Source: NCEH01 sp043195125 (GTDB lineage Bacteria > Pseudomonadota > Alphaproteobacteria > Rhizobiales > Xanthobacteraceae). From it: a stretch of DNA of 64,000 nucleotides. Location: NCBI RefSeq assembly GCF_043195125.1, contig NZ_JBAFWR010000004.1; one strand, written 5' to 3'. Each line of letters starts with the position of its first letter. Position 1 is the first letter of the stretch. Shown one piece after another: positions 33,322 through 42,449 of the stretch. The notes beneath the pieces are model-generated. The model was not told the origin of the DNA and did no database searches. It saw nothing but the letters and a program-made list of their open reading frames with translations. A program made the translations under genes and the position numbers.

Positions 33322-33878
33322 GCCACGGCTTCGATCTTGGGCCGGCCGGGGCAGGTGCCTCGGCCGGCCGTGCGCTCCCCCCTCTCCTCTCGGCCCTTGA
33401 AGGAACGCTCGCCCTCATCAACCGGACCATCGTCGCTCTGGCATCCCTCGCGCTCGTCGCGGCGAGCCTGATCCTGTCCTACAGCGTCGTCACGCGCCTG
33501 CTGTTCCACGCGCCCACCTATTGGCAGGACGAGGCCTCCGTCTTCCTGCTGGTGGGCGCCACCTTCATGACCGCGGCTTATGTGCAGGGCCGGCGCGGCC
33601 ATGTGGCCATCGAGGCCCTGAGTGCCCTCCTGCCGCCGCGCGTGAACGCCGCCCGGCTGCTGGTGGTGGACATCGCCAGCTTCGCCTTCTGCGCCTTCTT
33701 CACGTGGAAATCGTTCGTGCTGCTGGAAGAGGCCTGGATCGACGGCCACGTCTCCTCCTCCACCTGGGCCCCGCCTTTGTGGATTCCCTATGGGGTGATG
33801 ATGCTCGGCATGGGCCTGCTGTCGGTGCAGATCGCGCTGCAGATCGCCTGCGCCCTCGCCCGGAGGACGCGCCCATGA
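33318..33878 (+). CDS. matQ: TRAP transporter small permease, DctQ family
   Basis: Small inner-membrane subunit of 186 aa with four hydrophobic helices: about 40-60 (VALASLALVAASLILSYSVV), 72-90 (DEASVFLLVGATFMTAAYV), a third around 115-135 and a fourth near 155-175. HAPTYWQDEASVFLLVGATF and the following RRGHVAIEAL are typical DctQ signatures. ATG 33318 overlaps the matP stop. Longer upstream frames are shadows. Confidence 0.88.
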   Translation: MSHGFDLGPAGAGASAGRALPPLLSALEGTLALINRTIVALASLALVAASLILSYSVVTRLLFHAPTYWQDEASVFLLVGATFMTAAYVQGRRGHVAIEALSALLPPRVNAARLLVVDIASFAFCAFFTWKSFVLLEEAWIDGHVSSSTWAPPLWIPYGVMMLGMGLLSVQIALQIACALARRTRP

Positions 33879-35227
33879 GCACGCTCGTCGTCGGCCTGAT
33901 GTATGGAGGGGCGACGCTGCTCACCATGTTCATCGGCATGCCCATCGCCTTCGCGCTGGGGGCGGTGGCGGTGGTGTTCATGCTCGGCTTCATGCCCGCC
34001 GCATCCCTCGATACGGTCACCCAGAACGTCTATGAGGAGATGGCCTCCATCACCCTCCTCTCCATCCCCCTGTTCATCCTCAAGGGCGCCGCCATCGGCA
34101 AGTCGCGCGCCGGGCAGGATCTTTATTCCGCGCTTCATGCCTGGATGCACAAGATCCCCGGCGGCCTCGGCATCGCCAATGTGTTCGCCTGCGCCCTGTT
34201 CGCCGCCATGGCCGGCTCCTCCCCCGCCACCTGCTCGGCCATCGGCTCCGCCGGCATTCCCGAGATGCGCAAGCGCGGCTATTCGGGCGGCTTTGCCGCC
34301 GGCCTGATCGCCGCCGGCGGAACGCTCGGCATCCTGCTGCCGCCCTCCATCACCATGATCCTCTACGCGGTCGCCGCCGAGCAGTCGCTGGGCCGCCTGT
34401 TCCTCGCCGGCCTCGGCCCCGGCCTGCTGCTGGTGATGCTGTTCGCCGCCTATGCCATGGTGCGCTTCCGCCAGGAGTTCGCCCGCGCCAAGCATCTCTA
34501 CGAGCTGACCGGCGCCGCATCGCCGATCCTGCACGAAGAGAACCTCACCATGCGCGACCGCTTCGCCGCGCTGCCGCGGGTGCTGCCCTTCGTGATCTTG
34601 CTCACCGGCGTCATGGTCGCCCTCTACGGCGGCTATGCCACCCCCTCCGAGACCGCAGGCCTCGGCGGGATCCTGGCCCTGGTGTTGATCGCCCTCATCT
34701 ACCAGGTCTGGACCCCGAAGGATCTCGAGCCGATCCTCACCTCCACCTTGCGGGAGGCCACCATGCTGATGCTCATCATCGGCATGTCGCTGCTCTATTC
34801 CTATGTGATGAGCTATCTGCACATCTCCCAGGCGGCGGCGCAGGCGATCGTGGCGCTGCACCTGTCCAAATGGCTGCTGCTGGCGACCATTTTGGTGCTG
34901 GTGGTGGTGCTCGGCTTCTTCCTGCCGCCGGTGTCGATCATCCTGATGACCGCGCCGATCATCCTGCCGCCGCTAAAAGCTGCCGGCTTCGATCTGATCT
35001 GGTTCGGCGTGGTGATGACCATCGTCATGGAAATGGGGCTGATTCACCCACCCGTGGGGCTGAACATCTTCGTCATCAAGAACATCGCCCCCGACATTCC
35101 GCTCAAGGACGTGATCTGGGGCACCGTTCCCTTCGTGCTGCTGATGATGCTCGCCGTGGTCCTGCTCTGCCTCTTCCCCCAGATCGCGACCGCTCTTCCA
35201 GATCTCGTCATGGGCAAGGGGCGGTAG
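33875..35227 (+). CDS. matM: TRAP transporter large permease, DctM family
   Basis: Large inner-membrane subunit of 450 aa that carries the sodium-coupled substrate path. Recognisable DctM segments are MFIGMPIAFALGAVAVVFML, AGSSPATCSAIGSAGIPEM, GILLPPSITMILYAVAAEQS and, near the C-terminus, MEMGLIHPPVGLNIFVIKNIA. About a dozen hydrophobic helices are visible. ATG 33875 overlaps the matQ stop. A perfect hairpin follows the gene between it and the convergent transglutaminase gene. Confidence 0.92.
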   Translation: MSTLVVGLMYGGATLLTMFIGMPIAFALGAVAVVFMLGFMPAASLDTVTQNVYEEMASITLLSIPLFILKGAAIGKSRAGQDLYSALHAWMHKIPGGLGIANVFACALFAAMAGSSPATCSAIGSAGIPEMRKRGYSGGFAAGLIAAGGTLGILLPPSITMILYAVAAEQSLGRLFLAGLGPGLLLVMLFAAYAMVRFRQEFARAKHLYELTGAASPILHEENLTMRDRFAALPRVLPFVILLTGVMVALYGGYATPSETAGLGGILALVLIALIYQVWTPKDLEPILTSTLREATMLMLIIGMSLLYSYVMSYLHISQAAAQAIVALHLSKWLLLATILVLVVVLGFFLPPVSIILMTAPIILPPLKAAGFDLIWFGVVMTIVMEMGLIHPPVGLNIFVIKNIAPDIPLKDVIWGTVPFVLLMMLAVVLLCLFPQIATALPDLVMGKGR

Positions 35228-35246
35228 GAAGCGACGAATGAGACGC

Positions 35247-35270
35247 GCGCCGGCCCTAAGAGGCCGGCGC
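35247..35270. terminator. Hairpin between convergent matM and transglutaminase genes
   Basis: GCGCCGGCC (35247-35255), loop CTAAGA, then GGCCGGCGC (35262-35270): a perfect 9-bp GC stem that overlaps the end of the minus-strand gene. There is no T run on either side, so it may work as a bidirectional transcription barrier or a 3'-end stabiliser. Confidence 0.5.
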
Positions 35271-36164
35271 CACCGCATAGGGCCGCTCCACGGGCACAAC
35301 ATCCACCCCCACGGCGAGGAGATGTTCACCCGAGGCGACGATGACGCCGTCCACCGGCGCCACATCGGCATAATCGCGGCCGATGGCGAGAATGATGTGG
35401 TCGTTGCCCACCGCGATCGCATTGGTGGGATCAAGGCCGATCCAGCCCAATTCCTCCCCGCACCACACCTCTGCCCAGGCGTGGGTGGCATCCGACCCGG
35501 CGAGGCGCTCCTGCCCCGCCGGCGGCACCGTGCGCAGATAGCCCGAGACATAGCGGGCCGAGAGGCCGAGCCCCCGCAGGCCGGCGATCATCACATGGGC
35601 AAAGTCCTGGCACACGCCGCGCTTGGCCAGGAAGGCCTCGTGCGGCAGCGTGGTGACGTCGGTCGCGCCGGGCTCATACGCGAATTCGGTATGGATGCGC
35701 TCCATCACCTCCCAGGCGGCGGCGAGGATCGGGCGATCCGGCGCGCAACTCTCCGCCGTCCAGTCGGTGATGGCCGGATCGAGCGGAACGCTGCGGCTCG
35801 CATACAGCCCATGCACCGGCGAATTCGGCCCGAGATCGGTGCTGGCGAGCGCGGCTTCGCGCACCTCGTCCACCATCGGGCTGGCCTGGACATCGGGCAG
35901 CGGCGTCGCCTTCACCTCGACCCGGCTGTGGGTGGAAATCTCCAGCCGGTCGTGGGGCGTGTCGAGCGTGAGCCAAGCGATGGCATTGCCGAAGAAATCG
36001 AGGCCCTGCTCCATCTCGCTCGCGCTCGGATCGGTCGAAAGGGAATGGGAGAGCACGTGCTGGTGATGCGGCCGGTCCACCGGCGTCATGCGCAGCACCT
36101 GCCGCGCCACGCGCACCTGCCCGCCGTACAGATAGGTGGTGGTCTGGCGAATGTCATAGAGCAT
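35256..36164 (-). CDS. Transglutaminase-like cysteine peptidase-fold protein
   Basis: Protein of 302 aa. An N-terminal bacterial transglutaminase-like domain (YDIRQTTTYLYGGQVRVARQVLRMTP) is followed by the papain-like core with the triad Cys175 (KRGVCQDFAHVMIAG), His218 (ATHAWAEVW) and Asp235 (GWIGLDPTN). No signal peptide, so it is cytosolic. It is the last gene of a three-gene minus-strand set with an ATP-grasp/alpha-E protein and a DUF2126 protein. In the family such enzymes are predicted peptidases or amide-transferring enzymes acting on an unknown peptide-like product; the chemistry is not established. Confidence 0.88.
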   Translation of the reverse strand: MLYDIRQTTTYLYGGQVRVARQVLRMTPVDRPHHQHVLSHSLSTDPSASEMEQGLDFFGNAIAWLTLDTPHDRLEISTHSRVEVKATPLPDVQASPMVDEVREAALASTDLGPNSPVHGLYASRSVPLDPAITDWTAESCAPDRPILAAAWEVMERIHTEFAYEPGATDVTTLPHEAFLAKRGVCQDFAHVMIAGLRGLGLSARYVSGYLRTVPPAGQERLAGSDATHAWAEVWCGEELGWIGLDPTNAIAVGNDHIILAIGRDYADVAPVDGVIVASGEHLLAVGVDVVPVERPYAVAPAS

Positions 36165-36170
36165 GGCGCC

Positions 36171-38687
36171 TCACCCCTGCCCCGGCCAGGCAACATCCGC
36201 CGCCGGCCCCTGGATGAAATAATGGGCCGCGATCTCGTCCGACAGCTGGGCGAGGTCGGCTTCCAGCGCGTCGAAATCCTCGATATCGAAGGATTCCGCG
36301 GTGGCGGCGGTCAGATCCGCGCGCATGCGGGCGATGATGCGCTCGGAGCGCGGCGGCGGCTCGTCCGGGTCGCGCCCCGGCAGCACCCGCAGATGGGCGG
36401 CGATGCGCTCCACCTGGAAGGCGAGCGAGCGGGGATTGTCCGGATCCAGCAGCACGAGGTCCAGCACCGGCCCGCGCGCCTCGATCACCACATAGCGGCT
36501 GCGATAGGTGATCTGGCTGTCGGCGAGTTGCAGCAGCACGTCGAGCGCCCCGCGCGGGGCGCCCTGCTCGGCGAAGGTGCGGGCAAAGCGCAGCAGCGCC
36601 ATGCCCCGTTCGATGCGCCGGCCAAGCTCGAGAAAACGCCAGCCGGTGAGGCGGTTCATGTTCTCGCTGGCGAGGCCGGAGAAGGCGGCGATGATGCGCA
36701 GCGCGGCGTCCGCCCGCTCGTGGGCGTCGGCCTCGGTGGGCGCGGTCGGCACCGGCGCCTTGAGGCAGGCTTCGAGGTCCACGAGGGCGCGCCACGCGTC
36801 CGGCGAGAAGCGGTCGCGGATCACGGACGCGGCGGCGCGGGCGGATTTCACCACTTGCGGCAGGCCGCCCGGAAGATCGTGCCGCGTCAGGGCGGCGATG
36901 GCATAGCGCCCGGGCGAGGCCCCCGCGAAATCGCGCGGCATGGCCCCCCAGGAGGACAGCAGTGTGATCAGGCGCAGCACCAACGGGCTGGTGGCGGGCT
37001 CGGTCTCCGCAAGGCGCCCCACCAGCGCCCGCACCAGGCGCAAGGTCGCCTCGGCCCGCTCCACATAGCGGCCGAGCCAGAACAGATTGTCCGCCGAGCG
37101 GCTCGGCAGCGTGCCGGAGGAGCGGCGCACCCGCACATTTTCCGGGCTCGGCAGGAGGGTGGTGGCCGGCACCTCGCGATCCGCCAGCACCCACACATCG
37201 GCCGAGCGGTCGCCGCGCTGGATCGAGAAGGCGCGCGCGTCCAGCCGTTCCGAGATGCGGCAGAACCCGCCGGGCATCACGGTCCAGCCGTCCTCCGTTG
37301 CGGCCAGGAACACGCGTAGCGTGAACGGGCGCGGGGTGAGCTTGTCACCCGTCCACACCGGCATGGTGGAGATGCGCGCCACATCCTGCCCCACCAGATC
37401 GGCGCCGCGGCGCGCCATGACCGCGGACAGCTGCCGCCGCTCTTGGGGGGTGAGATCCGCCCCGAGCACCGACCCGCGCCGTCCCACGCCCGGCACTGGC
37501 GTGCCGAAGGCGGACGCGACCACCAGTTCGTCGAGATGCTCCATCACCTGCGCGCGCTCCGCGCCCTGCCCGCACCACCAGGTGCCCACATGCGGCAAAG
37601 CGAGCGGGCGGCCGAGCAGCTTGATGGCGAGGCGCGGCAGGAAGGCCATGAGCGCCGGCGCCTCCACCAGGCCCGATCCCAGCGCATTGGCCAGCGCCAC
37701 CCCGCCGATGCGCGCCACATGGGCGAGCCCCGGCACGCCGAGACGCGAGCGCGCGTTCAATTCCAGCGGATCTGCGAAATCCGCGTCGAGCCGGCGCAGC
37801 ACCACGTCCACGCGCTTCAGCCCGGCCACCGTGCGCACATAGAGCGCATCGCCCCGCACCGCGAGGTCCTCGCCCTCGACCAGGGAGAAGCCCATGTAGC
37901 GGGCGAGCAGGGCGTGCTCGAAATAGGTCTCGTTCAACGCGCCGGGCGTCATCAGGCCGACGCGGCCCTCCCCGGTGCGGTCGAGCTTCAGGAGCGAGGT
38001 GCGGAAGCCCTGGAAGAACCCCGCCAGCCGGTCCATGCGCATGGTGCGCGAGATGTCCGGCAGAGCGCGCGACATGGCGAGGCGGTTTTCCAGGGCATAG
38101 CCGACGCCCGAGGGCGCCTGGGTGCGATCGGACAGCACCCACCAGCGCCCGTCCGGGCCGCGCCCCACATCGGCCGCGTAGAAGCGCAGGAACCGCCCTC
38201 CGCGCGGGACGGTGCCGACCATCGGGCGCAGGAATTCCGGGCTGCCGGCCACAGCGGCGGCGGGAAGCGCCCCCTGCTCGACCAGCCGCGCGGGACCGTA
38301 GAGATCGGCCAGCAGGGATTCCAGCAATTGCGCGCGCTCGACCAGCCCGGCGGCGAGGCTGTCCCAATCGGCCTTGTCCAGCAGCAGGGGAATGTGGCTG
38401 AGCGCCCAGGGCCGCTCGCCGCCGCCCTTGTCGTCATAAACCCGGTAGAAGACGCCGCTGTCGCGCAGGTAGCGGTCGGCCGCGCCGAAGCGCCGGCGCA
38501 CCTCCTGCGGGCCGAGTTCCGCGAGCGCGGTCAGGAACGGCACCCAATGGGCACGTGGACGACCGTCGGCACCCATCATCTCGTCGCGCACGCCGGGCAG
38601 CGTCTGATAGCCGTCGAGAACGGCTTCCACCGCAGCGGCTGCGAACGGATCGCGATTGGCGTCCTCGGCCAGGCTCACTTTGTCCAC
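36171..38687 (-). CDS. Fusion of circularly permuted ATP-grasp and alpha-E domain protein
   Basis: Cytosolic protein of 838 aa. The first 500 residues match the circularly permuted ATP-grasp type 2 family (former DUF404/DUF407): YRVYDDKGGGERPW, PLLLDKADWDSLAAGLVERA, GWWVLSDRTQAPSG-like WWVLSDRTQAPSGVGYALEN and TPGALNETYFEHALLARYMG. From about 515 on it is the alpha-E (DUF403) helical domain: LPSRSADNLFWLGRYVERAEAT and ENMNRLTGWRFLELGRRIERG. In many genomes these are two separate adjacent genes; here they are one chain. ATP-grasp enzymes ligate carboxylates to amines, so a peptide- or amide-forming reaction is likely, but its product is unknown. It is 6 bases before the transglutaminase gene. 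Confidence 0.88.
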   Translation of the reverse strand: MDKVSLAEDANRDPFAAAAVEAVLDGYQTLPGVRDEMMGADGRPRAHWVPFLTALAELGPQEVRRRFGAADRYLRDSGVFYRVYDDKGGGERPWALSHIPLLLDKADWDSLAAGLVERAQLLESLLADLYGPARLVEQGALPAAAVAGSPEFLRPMVGTVPRGGRFLRFYAADVGRGPDGRWWVLSDRTQAPSGVGYALENRLAMSRALPDISRTMRMDRLAGFFQGFRTSLLKLDRTGEGRVGLMTPGALNETYFEHALLARYMGFSLVEGEDLAVRGDALYVRTVAGLKRVDVVLRRLDADFADPLELNARSRLGVPGLAHVARIGGVALANALGSGLVEAPALMAFLPRLAIKLLGRPLALPHVGTWWCGQGAERAQVMEHLDELVVASAFGTPVPGVGRRGSVLGADLTPQERRQLSAVMARRGADLVGQDVARISTMPVWTGDKLTPRPFTLRVFLAATEDGWTVMPGGFCRISERLDARAFSIQRGDRSADVWVLADREVPATTLLPSPENVRVRRSSGTLPSRSADNLFWLGRYVERAEATLRLVRALVGRLAETEPATSPLVLRLITLLSSWGAMPRDFAGASPGRYAIAALTRHDLPGGLPQVVKSARAAASVIRDRFSPDAWRALVDLEACLKAPVPTAPTEADAHERADAALRIIAAFSGLASENMNRLTGWRFLELGRRIERGMALLRFARTFAEQGAPRGALDVLLQLADSQITYRSRYVVIEARGPVLDLVLLDPDNPRSLAFQVERIAAHLRVLPGRDPDEPPPRSERIIARMRADLTAATAESFDIEDFDALEADLAQLSDEIAAHYFIQGPAADVAWPGQG

Positions 38688-38978
38688 GCTTGGCTTTTCC
38701 TCCCGAGAGCCCGCTCGTATGACTCATGACCGCCGGTTCACGCAGCGCCGCCGCCCGCACCGGCCGCGCGCGGGCCGCCTTGGGCGATGCCGGTTCTTGC
38801 ACGCGCGGTGCATGGCGGCGCTCCGCCGGCCCGCACGCGACACCGGCGATGGGCCCGCTTGCGGCAGGCGCATCGCCAGAGTCCCTAGCTTGCCGAACTT
38901 TTCCCGCGAGGAAAGAACTTATCTGCGAATTGGAACGATTTCTTTTCCGCCGGCAGGCATATGCCGCCGGCGGCGCGT
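38688..38978. other. Gap within the ATP-grasp/transglutaminase cluster
   Basis: About 290 bases between two minus-strand genes. The minus strand around 38890-38945 is AT-richer (AATTGGAACG-type sequence) and could hold a separate promoter for the ATP-grasp gene. No small gene with family-like sequence is seen; the conserved proteasome-like Anbu peptidase gene often linked to this set is not here. Confidence 0.4.
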
Positions 38979-41900
38979 TCAGAGTCCCGCCGGCCGCCGC
39001 AGGTCGAGGGTGGTGGGGAATTCGTCCGGCGCGGATTCCGCCGGCACGTGGGGCACGCCCGGCGTGTGGCCATGGTTCACGAACCGGGCGAGACGGCGCG
39101 ATTCCGCCTCGTAGGAATTCACCGGATAGGTGTCGTAGCTGCGGCCGCCCGGATGGGAGACGTGATAGACGAACCCGCCGCGCGAGCGCCCGCTCCAGGT
39201 ATCGATGAGATCGAACACCAGGGGCGTGTGCACCGGAATGGTCGGATGCAGCGCGGAATAGGGCTCCCACGCCTTGTAGCGCACGCCGGCCACGAAGGTG
39301 CCGCTGCGCCCGGTCGGCGCGAGGGGAACGCGCCGGCCGTTGCAGGTGACGACGTGGCGGGCCGGATTGAACCCATCCACCTGCACCTGCACGCGCTCCA
39401 CGGAACTGTCCACATAGCGCACGGTGCCACCTGCGGCGGCTTCCTCGCCAAGCACATGCCACGGCTCCAGCGCCTGGCGCAGCTCGATATCGACCCCCGC
39501 CCGCTGCACCTTGCCGAAGCTCGGGAAGCGGAACTCGAACTGGGCCTGGAACCAGAGCGGATCGAAATCATAGCCGGCATCGCGCAGATCGCCGAGCACG
39601 TCCTGGAAATCGGCCCAGGCGTAATAGGGCAGCATGAAGCGGTCGTTCAGCGCCGTGCCCCAGCGCACCAGCGAACCGGACAGCGGCCGGCGCCACAGCG
39701 CCGCGATGAGCGCCCGCAGCAGCAATTGCTGAGCAAGGCTCATGCGCCAGTCCGGCGGCATCTCGAAGCAGCGGAACTCCACCAGCCCCAGACGGCCGGT
39801 GGGGCCGTCCGGCGAATAGAGCTTGTCGATGGAGATTTCCGTGCGGTGGGTGTTGCCCGTCACATCGATCAGGATGTTGCGCAGCATGCGGTCCACCAGC
39901 CAGGGCGGCGGCGGCAGGTCCGTGCCCGGGGCGGGGAATTTGGAGAAGGCGATCTCCAGCTCGTACAGGCTGTCGTGCCGCGCCTCGTCGATGCGCGGAT
40001 GCTGCGAGGTGGGGCCGATGAACACGCCGGAGAACATGTAGGACAGCGAGGGATGGCGCTGCCAATAGAGCAGCAGGCTCTTCAGCAGGTCCGGCCGGCG
40101 CAGGAACGGGCTGTCCGCCGGGGTGATGCCGCCCACCACCACGTGATTGCCGCCGCCGGTGCCGGTGTGGCGCCCGTCGGTCATGAACTTCTCGGTGCCG
40201 AGGCGGGCGAGGCGCGCCTCCTCATAGACGATGCGTGTGGTCTCCACGCATCCCTTCCAGTCGGACGCGGGATGGATGTTCACTTCCAGCACGCCGGGAT
40301 CGGGCGAGAGGCCGATCACCTGGAGGCGCGGGTCGAACGGCGGCGGATAGCCCTCCAGATGCACCGGCATCTTCAGCTCGGCGGCGACCGATTCCACGGC
40401 CGAGACGAACGCGAGATAATCCTCCAGCGTGGTCAGCGGCGGCAGGAACACGCACAGCCGCCCGTCGCGCGCTTCGACCGAAACGGCGGTGCGCACCGCC
40501 TGGTCGGCCGGCTGCGGCGCCCGCGCCAGATAATCGGAGAGGATCTGCCGCGCCCGCTCGGCGGAGGGCACATGGCCGGTGGCCGCGTCGCGCTCGTAGC
40601 CCTGCGCCATCTCGTCGGGATCGGGCAGCGGGCCGCGCGGCTCCATCGGATCGGCGGGAATGGTGTGGGGATAGAGGATCGGCGAGAGATACGGCAGGGA
40701 ATCCAGCGGCAAGCGGAAGCCGATGGCGCTGTCGCCCGGCACCAGGAACAGGTGGCCGCGGCGGAATTTCCACACTTCGCTCAGCCAGCCCTGCCCGCCG
40801 CGCGCGTTCAGCCGCTGCACCGGGATGACGAAGCCGCGCGCATTGCCCAGCCCCTCGGCGAGCGCCTTTGCGAGGGTGATGCGGGATTCCGGGTCCGCCA
40901 GCCGCTTGTCGCCGGGCTCGAGATTCTCCGGCAAATTGGCTTCCTTCAGCAGGAAGTGGGCATTGTCCTCATAGGCCGGCTGCACATATTTGCGGCCGAG
41001 GCCGAGGCGCTCGGCCAAAGCGAGCGCGAATCGCTCGGCGTCGGCGGTGGTGACGCCATAATCGTGCGCCTCGTCGGCGATCAGCGTCTCGTCATGCCAG
41101 ATCGGCTTGCCGTCCTTGCGCCAGAACAGGCCGAAGGACCAGCGCGGCAGCGGCTCGCCGGGATACCATTTGCCCTGGCCGTAATGCAGCAGGCCGCCGG
41201 GCGCGAAGCGCTTGCGCAGGCGCCGGGCCAGATCGTCCGCGCGCACCCGCTTCTGCGGGCCGAGGGCGGCGGTGTTCCATTCGGCGCCCTCATAATCGTC
41301 GATGGAGACGAAGGTGGGCTCGCCGCCCATGGTCAGGCGCACGTCGTTGGTGAGCAGGTCGGCATCGACCTTTTCGCCGAGCGCGTTGAGCGCGGCCCAG
41401 CTCTCGTCCGAGAACGGCAGGGTCACGCGCGGCGCCTCGGCGACGCGGGCCACCGACATTTCGAAATCGAATTCCACTTCCGCCGGCTCGACACCGCCGC
41501 TGATGGGCGCGGCGGAGCGATAATGCGGGGTCGCCGCCAGCGGGATATGCCCTTCGCCGCACAGCAGCCCGGAGGTGGCGTCAAGGCCGATCCAGCCGGC
41601 GCCGGGCAGGTACACTTCCGCCCAGGCATGCAGGTCGGTGAAGTCCACGTCGGTGCCGGAGGGGCCGTCGAGCGCCGGCACGTCGGGCTTGAGCTGGATC
41701 AGATAGCCGGAGACGAAGCGCGCGGCGAGGCCGAGGCGGCGCAGCACCTGCACCAGCAGCCAGCCGGAATCGCGGCACGAGCCGAGCTTGCTCTTCAGCG
41801 TCTCATCCGGCGTCTGGACGCCCGGCTCCATGCGGATGACGTAGCCGACTTCCGATTGCACGCGCTGATTGAGCCCGACCAGGAAGTCCACCATGCGCGT

Positions 41901-42314
41901 CTTGGTGCGCGGGATGGCGGCGACGAAGGCGTCCAGCTCCGGCCCGCCGTCCTCGAGCGCGAGATAGGGCGTCAGCTCGGCCTTCAGCTCGGGCGTGTAG
42001 TCGAAGGGGAAATGGTCGGCGTATTCCTCGATGAAGAAGTCGAACGGATTGATGACCGACATGCGCGCGAGCAGGTCCACCTCGACCTTGAACTCGGTGG
42101 TCTTCTCGGGAAACACGAGCCGCGCCAGCCAGTTGCCGAACGGGTCCTGCTGCCAGTTGATGAAGTGCTCGGCCGGCGTGATCTTCAGAGAATAGGCGGG
42201 AATGTCGGTGCGGCTATGCGGCGCCGGGCGCAGGCGCACGGTCTGTGGCCCAAGCATGATGGGCCGGTCATAGGAATAGCTGGTGACGTGGTGGAGGCTC
42301 GCGAGGATCGACAT
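38979..42314 (-). CDS. Transglutaminase-DUF2126 (putative amidoligase) protein
   Basis: Large cytosolic protein of 1111 aa. Residues 1-270 form a transglutaminase-like module: SILASLHHVTSYSYDRPI, then Cys180 (KLGSCRDSGW), His229 (DLHAWAEVY) and Asp245 (GWIGLDATSG). The remaining 800 residues correspond to DUF2126, annotated elsewhere as a putative amidoligase, with RLTMGGEPTFVSIDDYEG, FRCFEMPPDWRMSLAQQLLLR and TGTGGGNHVVVGG as striking conserved blocks. It heads the three-gene set. The presence of two amide-chemistry domains in one chain, plus the ATP-grasp and second transglutaminase next door, argues for a modification or small-peptide pathway of unknown product. Confidence 0.88.
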   Translation of the reverse strand: MSILASLHHVTSYSYDRPIMLGPQTVRLRPAPHSRTDIPAYSLKITPAEHFINWQQDPFGNWLARLVFPEKTTEFKVEVDLLARMSVINPFDFFIEEYADHFPFDYTPELKAELTPYLALEDGGPELDAFVAAIPRTKTRMVDFLVGLNQRVQSEVGYVIRMEPGVQTPDETLKSKLGSCRDSGWLLVQVLRRLGLAARFVSGYLIQLKPDVPALDGPSGTDVDFTDLHAWAEVYLPGAGWIGLDATSGLLCGEGHIPLAATPHYRSAAPISGGVEPAEVEFDFEMSVARVAEAPRVTLPFSDESWAALNALGEKVDADLLTNDVRLTMGGEPTFVSIDDYEGAEWNTAALGPQKRVRADDLARRLRKRFAPGGLLHYGQGKWYPGEPLPRWSFGLFWRKDGKPIWHDETLIADEAHDYGVTTADAERFALALAERLGLGRKYVQPAYEDNAHFLLKEANLPENLEPGDKRLADPESRITLAKALAEGLGNARGFVIPVQRLNARGGQGWLSEVWKFRRGHLFLVPGDSAIGFRLPLDSLPYLSPILYPHTIPADPMEPRGPLPDPDEMAQGYERDAATGHVPSAERARQILSDYLARAPQPADQAVRTAVSVEARDGRLCVFLPPLTTLEDYLAFVSAVESVAAELKMPVHLEGYPPPFDPRLQVIGLSPDPGVLEVNIHPASDWKGCVETTRIVYEEARLARLGTEKFMTDGRHTGTGGGNHVVVGGITPADSPFLRRPDLLKSLLLYWQRHPSLSYMFSGVFIGPTSQHPRIDEARHDSLYELEIAFSKFPAPGTDLPPPPWLVDRMLRNILIDVTGNTHRTEISIDKLYSPDGPTGRLGLVEFRCFEMPPDWRMSLAQQLLLRALIAALWRRPLSGSLVRWGTALNDRFMLPYYAWADFQDVLGDLRDAGYDFDPLWFQAQFEFRFPSFGKVQRAGVDIELRQALEPWHVLGEEAAAGGTVRYVDSSVERVQVQVDGFNPARHVVTCNGRRVPLAPTGRSGTFVAGVRYKAWEPYSALHPTIPVHTPLVFDLIDTWSGRSRGGFVYHVSHPGGRSYDTYPVNSYEAESRRLARFVNHGHTPGVPHVPAESAPDEFPTTLDLRRPAGL

Positions 42315-42413
42315 TCAGGTCACCAGCTCCGGTTGGCACGGCATGGCTTGAGGTTAGACAAGCGCATCGGCTCAAGAAAGCGTGAGTTTGCGGCGCGTAT
42401 TGCCTGTTTTGGA

Positions 42414-42440
42414 GGCAGGGCCGCGGGGGGCGGCCCTGCC
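42414..42440 (-). terminator. Hairpin after the RND pump gene
   Basis: GGCAGGGCCGC (42414-42424), a five-G loop, then GCGGCCCTGCC (42430-42440): a perfect 11-bp GC stem just after the pump gene stop on the minus strand. No T run follows, so it is terminator-like. It separates the pump transcript from the DUF2126 gene. Confidence 0.55.
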
Positions 42441-42449
42441 GATGCGATG

